From Catenulispora sp. GP43 (GTDB taxonomy: Bacteria; Actinomycetota; Actinomycetes; Streptomycetales; Catenulisporaceae), in the NCBI RefSeq assembly GCF_041260665.1, contig NZ_JBGCCT010000001.1, forward strand, positions 434,001 to 498,000: DNA of 64,000 nt, read 5' to 3'. Below the pieces are notes generated by a model, which saw only the letters and a program-made list of their open reading frames with translations, had not been told where the DNA came from and searched no databases. The position numbers and the translations under genes are program-made. Below, piece by piece: positions 19,614 through 28,237 of the stretch (the first letter of the stretch is position 1; every line of letters starts with the position of its first letter).

Positions 19614-19688
19614 CGCTTTACTGTTCCCCCGCATAGCGCACACCGTATAAGCAGCCTGCTTCGGCGTCACCAGCGAGAGCTCCCTGCT

Positions 19689-20891
19689 CTACTGCTCCAT
19701 GAACTTGCCCAGATCCTGCCGCTGGATCGCCGCCGCCATCAGGTCGCCGAACTTGTCCGGGGTGCAGGCGAAGGCCGGCACTCCCATCGCCGCCAGCGCC
19801 GAGGCGTTCTCCCGGTCGTAGGACGGCGCGCCCTCGTCGGACAGTGCCAGCAGCACGATCACCTGCGTGCCGGCCGCCGTCATCTCCGCGACCCGGCGCA
19901 GCATCTCGCGGCGGACCCCGCCTTCGTAGAGGTCGGAGATCAGGATGAAGATGGACTCCGTCGGGCGGGAGATCAGCGACTGGCTGTAGGCGATCGCGCG
20001 GTTGATGTCGGTGCCGCCGCCGAGTTGCGTGCCGAACAGCACATCCACCGGGTCCGACAGCTGCGGCGTCAGGTCGACCACCGCGGTGTCGAAGACCACC
20101 AGCGAGGTCTTCAGCGACTTCAGGGACGCCAGCACCGCGCCGAACACCGACGCGTACACCACCGAGGCGTACATCGAGCCCGACTGGTCGATGGCCAGCA
20201 CCACGTCGCGCTTCACCGCGCGTTCCTTGCGCGCGTAGCCGACCAGCCGCTCGGGCACCACGGTGCGGTACTCCGGCAGGTAGTTCTTCAGGTTCACCTG
20301 GATCGTGCGGCCCCAGTCGATGTCGCTGTGCCGGGGGCGGCTGGTGCGCGTGCTCTTGTCCAGCGCGCCGCTGACCGTGGCGCGCAGTTTGGCCCCGAGC
20401 CGCCGCTCCAGGTCCTCGACCAGCTTGCGCACCACCTGGCGCGCGGTCTCCTTGGTCTCGGCGGGCATCAGGTGGTTCAGCGACAGCAGGGTGCCGACCA
20501 GGTGCACGTCCGGCTCGACCGACTCCATCATCTCCGGCTCCAGCAGCAGCTGGCGCAAGTTGAGGCGGTCGATGGCGTCGCGCTGCATGATCTGCACGAC
20601 GGTCTGCGGGAAGTAGGCGCGGATGTCGCCGAGCCAGCGGGCGACCTGCGGTGAGGACGCCCCGAGGCCGGCGCTGCGCTGCGCCTGCTGCCCGCCGCGG
20701 CCCCGGCCGCGCGTGGTGACGGCGCCGCCGCCGGTCTCATAGCCGCCCTTGTTGTACAGAGCCGCCAGCGCCTTGTCCATCTCCAGGTCCACGCCGGTCA
20801 GCTTGCAGCCGGTGCCGTCGTCGTCCCCGCCCAGGACCAGGCGCCAGCGGCGCATGCGCTCCTCGTCGGCGGCGGCGAGCGTGTCAGACAT
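19689..20891 (-). CDS. vWA-domain protein (CoxE-like) of the MoxR/SWIM cassette
   Basis: A 400-residue cytosolic protein. Residues 80-220 are helical and Arg-rich. Residues 228-390 form a von Willebrand A domain with an intact MIDAS: DQSGS (235-239), Thr294 in GGGTDIN and Asp320 in ILISDLYEGG. vWA proteins beside MoxR ATPases act as metal-dependent scaffolds or adaptors for client proteins. The ATG overlaps the last 8 bases of the DUF5682 gene, so production is coupled to it. A Gly/Arg-rich linker (about 55-75) precedes the helical part. Last gene of the five-gene run. Confidence 0.88.
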   Translation of the reverse strand: MSDTLAAADEERMRRWRLVLGGDDDGTGCKLTGVDLEMDKALAALYNKGGYETGGGAVTTRGRGRGGQQAQRSAGLGASSPQVARWLGDIRAYFPQTVVQIMQRDAIDRLNLRQLLLEPEMMESVEPDVHLVGTLLSLNHLMPAETKETARQVVRKLVEDLERRLGAKLRATVSGALDKSTRTSRPRHSDIDWGRTIQVNLKNYLPEYRTVVPERLVGYARKERAVKRDVVLAIDQSGSMYASVVYASVFGAVLASLKSLKTSLVVFDTAVVDLTPQLSDPVDVLFGTQLGGGTDINRAIAYSQSLISRPTESIFILISDLYEGGVRREMLRRVAEMTAAGTQVIVLLALSDEGAPSYDRENASALAAMGVPAFACTPDKFGDLMAAAIQRQDLGKFMEQ

Positions 20892-23181
20892 CTGCGTCCT
20901 CCTTGATCCCGAGCAGCATCCGCACCACCGGCAGCGCGCGCCCGGCGCGGTCCCGGTCGAAGCCCGGGGGTTCGGCCCCGGCCGCGACGCCGGCCACCGG
21001 CGCGGCGCCGACGGTCCGGGCCAGCTCGCCGATCTTGCGGCGTTCGGGGCCCTCGAAGTTGGCGAACGTGCGGCGCAGCAGCGGCAGCACGTCGGTGAAG
21101 GTGTCCGCGGGGATCCCGGCGATCCACCGGTCCAGCAGGCCCAGCAGCACCGGGTCGTGGATCAGCAGCATCGCCCCGCCGGAGAGCACGCCGTCCAGCC
21201 AGGCCGCGGCCTCGGCCGGGGGCACACCCGGGGTCAGCGCCAGGCCCATGCGGCGGCTCAGTTCGTCGCCGTCGATCCGGGAGGCGTCGTAGAGCAGCCG
21301 CACGGCGCGGCCGGCGAGCAGTCCGGTCATGCCCTCGCGGTCGGCGACCAGGGCCATGGCCCGGTACCACTCCTCGCTGGCGGCGGGGTCGTCGAGCAGC
21401 CCGACGGCCTGGTGCGTGTTGTCCATGCGGGCCCGCATCCGCTGCGCGCCGTCCTGGTCCAGGCCCGAGCAGGCCTGTGGGAAGCCGAGCGCTATGCGGA
21501 CCACCAGGGTGTCGGCGACCTTGCGCAGCGCCGCGGTGTCGGTGCCGCGCACGTCGGTGTAGCGCAGGGTCCTGGCCAGCGCGGGCAGGGCGTCGGCCAG
21601 GTGCGCGACGTCGGTGTCCACGGCCGCGCGGTCGGCCAGCAGGGTCATGATCGGGTCCAGGGCGGCCGGCAGGTCGGCGAGCAGGCAGGCCTCGACGACG
21701 TCGGTGATCCCGGCCAGCTGCTCGGCGTTCGTCGCCAGGTCCGCGGCCTTCGCCGAGGCCGCGGTGACCACCGTGGTGCCCCAGATCGCGGCCTCGACCA
21801 GCTTCACCGCGAACTCCGGCTGCCAGTCCAGCGCCCAGGTCTCCCAGAAGGTGCCGCTGCCCTGGGACCGGCCCAGGGTGCCCCAGCCGATGCCCAGCAG
21901 GTTCAGCCGGTGCAGCAGCCGGGACTTCTCGCCGTCGTTGGGCTTGCGCAGGTCCAGCTTGGCCTCGGTCTGGCCGGGCTTGGGCTGGAAGCGCAGCCGC
22001 TTCTGCTCCCGGGCCAGGTCCGCGGCCAGCGGCACGACCGGCACGTCCGGCGGCACCTCGCCGAGGTCCTCGCCGATCACCAGCTTGTCCCGGACCAGCG
22101 CCATCTGTGTGTCGTAGCCGCCGCACAGCACGGACTGCACGGCCTCGGTGACCTCGGTCAGCCCGGCCAGGGTGCGGCCGCGCAGCGTGGCCAGGGTCTC
22201 GGCCAGGCGCGTGGCCTCGATCAGGTGCGCGGAGGAGACCGGCAGGTCCTCGGCGCGGAAGAGCTCGGCGACGCGGGCGAGCCAGCGTTCGACGACCAGG
22301 TCCGGCGCCGTGAACAAGTGGTGGTACCAGCCCGGCGACTCGATGCCGGCGCCGTAGCCGGAGCGGAAGGACAGGCGGCCGTGCGTCCAGGGAACCCAGG
22401 TCGCGGTGGTCTTCGCCTTCTTCGGCAGCTCCTTGAGGATCTTGGCGTCCGGGGCGGCCGGGCCGATCGCGGTCAGGGCCGGGACGTGGAAGGCGCCGCA
22501 GACCACCGCGATGCGCTCACGGCCCGCCTTGATCTCCTCGCGGATGCACTGGCGCATGTACGCCTCGCGCTGCTCGTCCTCGGGCCGGGCCTGGTCGCGG
22601 ACGACGGTCATGGCGTCGGCGATCGCGGCGAAGGAATCGAGGGCTGAGAAGGTGCCGTCGGCGCGCTGCTCGACGACGTCCTCCCACCAGCGTTCGGGGT
22701 CGTCGTAGCCGGCGGCGGTGGCCAGGGCCGCGATGGGGTCGGTGCGGATATGTTCACGCTTGTGGTCGCCGACATCATCCGCGTCTGGCTCGTGCTGGGC
22801 GTCACCGTCGTCTTGCCGCTCGTCGTATTTTTCGGCGGGCTGTACCTCTACGTCCGTCCCGAGCTCCGCGAATCGGTGGCCCGAAGGAAGGTCGATGAAG
22901 CGGACCGGGATGTCGTCCGCGACGCCGCGCCGGATCGCGACCCACTCCGGGCTGAACTCGGCGAAGGGCCAGAACCCGGCCCGTGAGGGATCGGCGTCGG
23001 CGTACACCAGCAGCGCGACCGGCGGGCGCATCGCGGGATGCGCGGCGAGCGGGATCAGCGCGTCGGCCTCGGGCGGACCCTCGATGAGGATCGCGTCCGG
23101 CTTCAGCTCCTCCAGCGCCGCCGCGACCGCCCTCGCCGAGCCGGGTCCGTGGTGGCGGATCCCCAGCAGGGTGACGGTCAT
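20884..23181 (-). CDS. DUF5682 protein with TraB/Tiki-like N-terminal motifs
   Basis: A 765-residue cytosolic protein. The N-terminal ~240 residues carry GIRHHGPGSAR (7-17), LIEGPPEAD (32-40), DLPSGHRF (97-104) and VVCGAFHVPAL (226-236). The two GxxH motifs and a Glu between them recall the TraB/Tiki/EreA/ChaN superfamily. The remaining ~500 residues are helical with no recognised catalytic motif. A very acidic, His-containing stretch (about 110-147) looks like a flexible insert. The ATG shares one base with the MoxR stop (TGATG) and its stop overlaps the vWA start. As I recall, E. coli YehM is the counterpart, but I cannot check this. Confidence 0.75.
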   Translation of the reverse strand: MTVTLLGIRHHGPGSARAVAAALEELKPDAILIEGPPEADALIPLAAHPAMRPPVALLVYADADPSRAGFWPFAEFSPEWVAIRRGVADDIPVRFIDLPSGHRFAELGTDVEVQPAEKYDERQDDGDAQHEPDADDVGDHKREHIRTDPIAALATAAGYDDPERWWEDVVEQRADGTFSALDSFAAIADAMTVVRDQARPEDEQREAYMRQCIREEIKAGRERIAVVCGAFHVPALTAIGPAAPDAKILKELPKKAKTTATWVPWTHGRLSFRSGYGAGIESPGWYHHLFTAPDLVVERWLARVAELFRAEDLPVSSAHLIEATRLAETLATLRGRTLAGLTEVTEAVQSVLCGGYDTQMALVRDKLVIGEDLGEVPPDVPVVPLAADLAREQKRLRFQPKPGQTEAKLDLRKPNDGEKSRLLHRLNLLGIGWGTLGRSQGSGTFWETWALDWQPEFAVKLVEAAIWGTTVVTAASAKAADLATNAEQLAGITDVVEACLLADLPAALDPIMTLLADRAAVDTDVAHLADALPALARTLRYTDVRGTDTAALRKVADTLVVRIALGFPQACSGLDQDGAQRMRARMDNTHQAVGLLDDPAASEEWYRAMALVADREGMTGLLAGRAVRLLYDASRIDGDELSRRMGLALTPGVPPAEAAAWLDGVLSGGAMLLIHDPVLLGLLDRWIAGIPADTFTDVLPLLRRTFANFEGPERRKIGELARTVGAAPVAGVAAGAEPPGFDRDRAGRALPVVRMLLGIKEDADV

Positions 23182-24284
23182 CAGGCGCTGACCTCGCGGC
23201 AGCTGCGGTAGAAGTCGGTCCAGCCGTCGCGGCCGCGGGCGACGGTCTCCAGGTACTCCTGCCACACCAGCTTGTCGGTGGAGGAGTCCTTCACGACCGC
23301 GCCGAGGATGCCGGCGGCCACGTCGGCGGGGCGCAGCGTGCCGTCGCCGAAGTGCGCGGCCAGCGCGATGCCGCCGGCCACCACCGAGATCGCCTCGGCC
23401 GGGGACAGGGTGCCCGAGGGGGTCTTCAGCTTGGTCTTGCCGTCCTCGGTCAGGCCGGCGCGCAGCTCGCGGAAGACCGTGACCACGCGGCGGATCTCCT
23501 CGTGCGCGGCCGGGACCTCGGGCAGCTCCAGCGCCTTGCCGAGGGACTTCACCCGCTGGGAGACGATCTCGATCTCCTCCTCGGCGGTCGCCGGCAGCGG
23601 CAGGACCACGGTGTTGAACCGGCGGCGCAGCGCCGAGGACAGGTCGTTGACGCCCTTGTCGCGGTCGTTCGCGGTGGCGATGACGCTGAAGCCCTTCTCC
23701 GCCTGCGTCTCCTGGCCGAGCTCCGGGATCGGCAGCGTCTTCTCCGACAGGATGGTGATCAGCGTGTCCTGCACGTCGGCCGGTATGCGGGTGAGCTCCT
23801 CGATGCGGGCGATCGCGCCGGTGGACATGGCGCGCATCAGGGGGCTGGGGACCAGCGCGTCGCGCGAGGGGCCGTGGGCCAGCAGCTGCGCGTAGTTCCA
23901 GCCGTAGCGCATCGCCTCCTCCGGCGTGCCGGCCGTGCCCTGCACCAGCAGCGTCGAGTCGCCGGAGATGGCCGCGGCCAGGTGCTCGGAGACCCAGGTC
24001 TTCGCGGTGCCGGGGACGCCGACCAGCAGCAGCGCGCGGTCGGTGGCCAGGGTGGCGATGGCGATCTCGACGATGCGGCGCGGGCCGATGTACTTGGCCG
24101 TGATGACGGTGCCGTCCTGCAGCGTGCCGCCCAGCAGATAGGTCGCGACCGCCCACGGCGAGAGCTTCCAGCGCGGCGGCTTCGGACGGCCGGAGTCGGC
24201 GTCGGCATTGCGCAGGGCTTCCAGTTCCCCGGCGAAGGCGTGCTCGGCGTGCTGGCGAAGGACGGTGACTTCAGTGGCAGTCAT
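23181..24284 (-). CDS. MoxR-family AAA+ ATPase
   Basis: A 367-residue AAA+ protein. Walker A GVPGTAKT (89-96), a Walker B-like IARIEEL (158-164) with Glu in place of the usual Asp, sensor 1 in IATAND (202-207), arginine finger in ALRRRF (218-223), and a C-terminal lid with sensor 2. MoxR ATPases form hexamers and work with vWA proteins to remodel or load metals into clients. ATG 24284 is favoured; no good ribosome site is visible, and a possible start at 24320 is less family-like. It follows DUF5691 by 105 bases and touches DUF5682. Confidence 0.9.
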   Translation of the reverse strand: MTATEVTVLRQHAEHAFAGELEALRNADADSGRPKPPRWKLSPWAVATYLLGGTLQDGTVITAKYIGPRRIVEIAIATLATDRALLLVGVPGTAKTWVSEHLAAAISGDSTLLVQGTAGTPEEAMRYGWNYAQLLAHGPSRDALVPSPLMRAMSTGAIARIEELTRIPADVQDTLITILSEKTLPIPELGQETQAEKGFSVIATANDRDKGVNDLSSALRRRFNTVVLPLPATAEEEIEIVSQRVKSLGKALELPEVPAAHEEIRRVVTVFRELRAGLTEDGKTKLKTPSGTLSPAEAISVVAGGIALAAHFGDGTLRPADVAAGILGAVVKDSSTDKLVWQEYLETVARGRDGWTDFYRSCREVSA

Positions 24285-24389
24285 GGCGAAGGCAACTTTC
24301 GGTTTTCGGCAAGGTGGCACCCACTCAAGGGTCCACCTTGGGGGAAGGGTTCGGACAGCGTCCAGATCGTTCGACAGGGTCCGGCGTCG

Positions 24390-25988
24390 TCAGACCGAGT
24401 CCAGCTCGGCGAGCATCAGGGCCCGGTCGCGCAGCATCGCCGCGAGGTCGTCCAGGTCCTCGGCCCACAACGGGAGCTCGGCGCGGATCTGGTCGGCCTT
24501 GGCCGCCACCGCGTCGGCGAACGACGGCGGCATCCAGCGGCCGGCCAGGTTGTCCATGCCGAAGAAGCGGGCCACGTCGTTGCGGGTGGCGTTGGGCAGG
24601 TACGCCGGGATCGAGTCGAGCAGGGCCTGGCAGACCGGATCGGACCAGGGCCGCCCCAGCCGGCTCAGGATGATCGGGGCGCTGTGGATCGAGCACTGCG
24701 ACCGGTGACTGGCCACCACGCTCAGACACCAGCGCTCGGCGGCCTCGTCGGAAAGCAGTTCCAGCATGTCGGTGGCGGCGTTGACGGCGCAGAACGCCTC
24801 GGCCCAGCGCGATTCCCGCTGCCGCAGGGTCGCCGAGCGCCAGCCGCGGTGACAGGAGTTGGCCTCCCAGCGGTTCGCCGCCGTGGCGCGCAGCAGCTCG
24901 GCCGGGGACAGGCCGTAGTGCTCCCACGCCGCCAGCGGCGTCGAGGCTATGAGGTCCTCCAGCCAGTACGAGGGCTGCATCCGGGCCAGGCGCCGCTCCT
25001 CCTCGGTCTGCACCCAGCCCTCGCCGATGCCGTCGCGGGCCTGGTCCTCGGTGGCCGCGGTGATCTCCTCCGTGAGCGTGACCAGGACCGCGGTGCCCTC
25101 GACGGCCACCTGGACCCGCTCGTGCAGGCGCGCGGTCATGCGCTCGGCGAACCGCGAGGAGGGCAGGGTGGCCAGCAGCCGTACCGCCTCGGCGCGGACC
25201 TGGCGGGACTTGTCGTCCAGCGCCGCCTCCAGGAACGGCTCGTCCTCGGGGCCCAGGCCCACGGCCAGCGCCTCGACGTAGGCGGCGCGGGTTTCGGCAG
25301 ACAGGCCGGTCTGCGTCCACGCCTCCTCGACCAGCGCCCGGGCCGAGGCCGGATCCTTGCCGCGGAACCAGGTCAGGTAGCCGATGCGCTCGTGCGGCTT
25401 GTCGGACAGCCACGCCTCGGGATCCGGCGCGGCGGCGAAGCGGGTGAAGGTCGACCACTGCTGGTTCTGCTTGGCCAGCCAGGTGCCGCGCGGGCCGGCC
25501 AGCTTCATCAGGTCGGCGCGGACCGCGATGCTGCCGCGGGCGTAGTCGAACAGCGGGGGCAGCAGCTCGGCCGGAGCGCGGCAGCCGGTCTTGGCGGCGG
25601 CGCCCAGGTACTCCGGGAGCGCCTCGGAGCGGGACGCCACCAGCGCCGTGAGCCGGGCCGAGGTCGCGGTCGGGAGCAGCGGCCGGGCGTCGACCGCCGC
25701 CGACTTCGCCACGGGCGCGCCCTCGGGCGCTCCGGCGGCCTGCCCGGCCTGCCCGGACTGCTCGCCGACGAGCTCGGCGGAGTACGCCGAGCCGGCGTTG
25801 CCGGCCCGCCGCCAGGCGCTCATGAGCGCGGCCGAGCTCAGCAGGGCCGCCGCGGGGCTGTCACCGGGCGCGGCGAACTCTCCGGCGGCCGGCGGGGTGC
25901 GACGGTCGGTGCCGACCAGGGCCGTCGAGACAAGGTCCTGCCAGACCTCGGATCCGGTCTGATTGGAGGCTTCGTTCATGGTGCTCAC
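24390..25988 (-). CDS. DUF5691 helical-repeat protein
   Basis: A 532-residue cytosolic protein matching DUF5691, a family found next to SWIM, MoxR and vWA genes in actinobacteria. Seen: N-terminal WQDLVSTALVGTDRR, a low-complexity Ala/Gly stretch near 85-105, and HEAT-like helices in the centre (LDDKSRQVRAEAVRLLATLP), then Trp-rich helices. It could be a scaffold for the ATPase complex; no enzymatic motif was found. GTG 25988 with GGAAG close by is used. ATG 25979 is nearly as likely. It starts 157 bases after the SWIM gene and may be co-transcribed with it. Confidence 0.75.
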   Translation of the reverse strand: MSTMNEASNQTGSEVWQDLVSTALVGTDRRTPPAAGEFAAPGDSPAAALLSSAALMSAWRRAGNAGSAYSAELVGEQSGQAGQAAGAPEGAPVAKSAAVDARPLLPTATSARLTALVASRSEALPEYLGAAAKTGCRAPAELLPPLFDYARGSIAVRADLMKLAGPRGTWLAKQNQQWSTFTRFAAAPDPEAWLSDKPHERIGYLTWFRGKDPASARALVEEAWTQTGLSAETRAAYVEALAVGLGPEDEPFLEAALDDKSRQVRAEAVRLLATLPSSRFAERMTARLHERVQVAVEGTAVLVTLTEEITAATEDQARDGIGEGWVQTEEERRLARMQPSYWLEDLIASTPLAAWEHYGLSPAELLRATAANRWEANSCHRGWRSATLRQRESRWAEAFCAVNAATDMLELLSDEAAERWCLSVVASHRSQCSIHSAPIILSRLGRPWSDPVCQALLDSIPAYLPNATRNDVARFFGMDNLAGRWMPPSFADAVAAKADQIRAELPLWAEDLDDLAAMLRDRALMLAELDSV

Positions 25989-26145
25989 CGCGCTTCCGCC
26001 GAGTAGGAGATCCCCACAGCCTTCGCACTGATGTCCACAGATTGTGCACCACGCCACTGACAACTTACGGGGTCCGTGGCAATACCCTGAAATTCCCTAA
26101 TCACCGGGCCTCTCCCCGGACGCCCCGCGGGGCCCGCCGCCGTCC

Positions 26146-27477
26146 TCACAGCGCGACCGCCGCCCCCTCGGCCCACACCGTGAGCGGTTCCAGCCCCGCG
26201 TCGGAGTACTCGCCGAACACCGTCACCGGATGCCCGCCGGAGACCGCCAGCAGCCGCCACAGGGCGGAGTCCTCGCACAGCAGCGGGACGCGGCGGCCCT
26301 CGCCGTCGGTGAGCTCGCCGTCCCGGTCCGGGACCGCGTCCGCGATCACCACCGGCCAGCCCTCCTGCCACGGGTCGGAGGCCAGGGCGGCGGCGAACTC
26401 GTCGGCCGCGGCCTGCAGGGTCCCGCCGGCCGGCGCGCCCGCCGGGTTCGCGGAGTCGAACTCGCCGGACTCCATCTGCGCCCGCAGCGGCAGCACCTCG
26501 GAATGGAACACCATCTCGGCCCGGTAGAGCGCGCCGACCGGCAGCGCCAGGGTCGGCGCCTGCTGCATGGCGCCGAACGCCAGCAGCATCGCGGGCCGGC
26601 CGCTCTCGGCGCCGCGCAGCCAGATCCGGCGCTCGGTGAGCTTGTCGGCGGCGCGGTCGCGGGAGCCCAGGACGTGCCAGCGGTCGGCGACCCGCTCGCC
26701 GTCGCGGCGCACGGTGTCGGCGTCGACCGAGATCCCGATCCGCCGCCGCACGGTGTCCTGCATCGCCGGCGGCAGGTCGGTGAGCCGGGTCCAGGCCTGG
26801 CACAGCAGGTGCAGCCGGGCGAACTCGGCCAGGACCGCGTCCGGCCAGGCGTCGCCGGAGGAGGACCGGGCCGAGGCCAGCATCCGGACCCGGCCGGCCA
26901 CGCCCGGCGCCTGCGCGTCCACCAGCCGCTTGGCGACCGGGTCCACGGCGCTGTAGGAGAGCGCGGCGGAGTCGCTGATGCCGACCGCGATCTGGTCGGT
27001 GAGCCAGCGGTCCAGGTCGGCCAGGCCCGTGCCGATCCGCTCGGCCCGCTGCGCGGCGCGCTTGGCCGCGCCCTCGGGATCGGCGGCGGCCTTCTCGGCC
27101 TTGGCGGCGCTACGGGCTGCGGACTTCTCCGCGCGGTCGCGCCGGGACTCGGCCCAGGCCTCGACCCGGTCCGGAAGCGTCTCGGTGTCCGCGATCGTGC
27201 CCGCCGCCCACAACAGCAGCAGGCCCAGCGCGTGCTTACACGGGAACTTCCTACTGGGGCAGGTGCACTGATACGCCGTGTCCGAGTCCGCTACCGAGAC
27301 CGTGACCTGGTACGGCTTGCTCCCGCTGCCTTTGCAGTCCCCCCACAACAACCGCTCGGCGTCCTGGTACCCCGTGTCCGACCACGGACCCGGCACTCCG
27401 AGTTTCGCGCCCGCCTTCTGCGAGGCGGCATCCGGGGCCAGCGAGTTGACCTGGGCAGCGGTCCAACGTTCAGCCAT
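26146..27477 (-). CDS. SWIM zinc-finger protein
   Basis: A 443-residue protein. The SWIM motif is CTCPSRKFPCKH (Cys71, Cys73, Cys80, His82), preceded by GSGSKPYQVTV and followed by ALGLLLLWA, the standard SWIM context that binds zinc and mediates DNA or protein contacts. A coiled, Ala/Glu/Lys-rich segment lies at about 105-140, and the remainder is helical. It is the promoter-proximal gene of the SWIM-DUF5691-MoxR-DUF5682-vWA run. ATG at 27477. E. coli YehQ has the same domain beside yehL and yehP, as I recall. Confidence 0.87.
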   Translation of the reverse strand: MAERWTAAQVNSLAPDAASQKAGAKLGVPGPWSDTGYQDAERLLWGDCKGSGSKPYQVTVSVADSDTAYQCTCPSRKFPCKHALGLLLLWAAGTIADTETLPDRVEAWAESRRDRAEKSAARSAAKAEKAAADPEGAAKRAAQRAERIGTGLADLDRWLTDQIAVGISDSAALSYSAVDPVAKRLVDAQAPGVAGRVRMLASARSSSGDAWPDAVLAEFARLHLLCQAWTRLTDLPPAMQDTVRRRIGISVDADTVRRDGERVADRWHVLGSRDRAADKLTERRIWLRGAESGRPAMLLAFGAMQQAPTLALPVGALYRAEMVFHSEVLPLRAQMESGEFDSANPAGAPAGGTLQAAADEFAAALASDPWQEGWPVVIADAVPDRDGELTDGEGRRVPLLCEDSALWRLLAVSGGHPVTVFGEYSDAGLEPLTVWAEGAAVAL

Positions 27478-27528
27478 GCCCCGAACACTATTTCAGGGCA
27501 CCCACAACGGGAGTGGGGCTTTGTGACG

Positions 27529-27933
27529 TCAGGCGTGGGCGAGGTTCGCGTTCACCCAGTCGATGATCTCCTGGGTGGGCGTGCCGGGCGTGAAGATGGC
27601 GACGACGCCCATCTCCTTGAGCGGCTCGAAGTCGGCCTCGGGGATGATGCCGCCGGCGAACACCTTGATGTCCGTGGCGTCCTTCTCCTTAAGGGCCTCG
27701 AGGACCTTGGCGCACTGGGTCATGTGCGCGCCGGACAGGATCGACAGGCCGATGGCGTCGGCGTCCTCCTGGATCGCGGTGGCCACGATCTGGTCGGGCA
27801 TCTGGTGCAGGCCGGTGTAGATGACCTCGACGCCCGCGTCGCGCAGCGCCCGCGCCACGACCTTCGCGCCGCGGTCGTGGCCGTCCAGGCCGGGCTTCGC
27901 GATGACGACGCGGACCGGAGCTGACTGGCTCAT
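27529..27933 (-). CDS. icmB: Cobalamin-binding small subunit of an acyl-CoA mutase (IcmB-like)
   Basis: A 134-residue stand-alone B12-binding domain. The cobalamin motif DGHDRG (17-22, D-x-H-x-x-G with the lower axial His19), SILSGAH near 70-76 and GGIIPE near 99-104 are all intact. It closely resembles the small subunit of isobutyryl-CoA mutase (IcmB), which pairs with a separate large subunit to interconvert isobutyryl- and n-butyryl-CoA. No large subunit is in the window. ATG 27933 is set by GGAGG 8 bases upstream. Ethylmalonyl- or other mutase partners are possible. Confidence 0.85.
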   Translation of the reverse strand: MSQSAPVRVVIAKPGLDGHDRGAKVVARALRDAGVEVIYTGLHQMPDQIVATAIQEDADAIGLSILSGAHMTQCAKVLEALKEKDATDIKVFAGGIIPEADFEPLKEMGVVAIFTPGTPTQEIIDWVNANLAHA

Positions 27934-28237
27934 TGCGACTGCCTCCATGGGATGTCCACCTGGAAGATCTTCCTTGATCCGCCATAACCGGTTCACACAG
28001 TAACCGACCTGGGGTGTCGGGCCTGCCAGTCCCGCCCTGTGACGGTCCGCACAATCTCCGTGAGGATCATCGGACTTCCTGCGATAACGCCAGTGAACCA
28101 CTTGCAAAGGACGCGCAAAGTCTGCCGAACCGTTGTCCGTCCAGCCTCCGAGGCGCTAAAGTCGCGACTCGATAACGGCGCTGTCCCCGCCCCGTTGCTG
28201 ATCGGCTGTCCCGCGTTCCCAGGAGGTATTGGCCGTC
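27934..28237. other. Divergent spacer between icmB-like and M23 genes
   Basis: 304 bases without a gene. It should hold promoters for both divergent genes. A sigma70-like promoter toward the M23 gene is listed separately. I looked for a c-di-AMP (ydaO) riboswitch, which precedes many actinobacterial cell-wall hydrolase genes, and did not find its conserved blocks. No other repeat or hairpin stands out. Confidence 0.6.
28134..28163 (+). promoter_or_regulatory. Candidate promoter of the M23 peptidase gene
   Basis: TTGTCC (28134-28139) and TAAAGT (28158-28163) are separated by 18 bases, a fair match to housekeeping-sigma promoters. Transcription would start near 28170, leaving a leader of about 68 bases with AGGAGG before the ATG at 28238. 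Confidence 0.4.

Noticed and set aside
22750-22986. A 78-codon + strand frame with a hydrophobic start, MFTLVVADIIRVWLVLGVTV.
   Set aside because: It is antisense to the acidic, His-rich insert of the DUF5682 gene. Antisense of such codons reads as hydrophobic. The sense frame has coupled starts and family motifs.
27934-28237. A c-di-AMP (ydaO) riboswitch before the M23 peptidase gene.
   Set aside because: The conserved GGGGTGAAT and CCGTCAGCTAACC blocks are not present.
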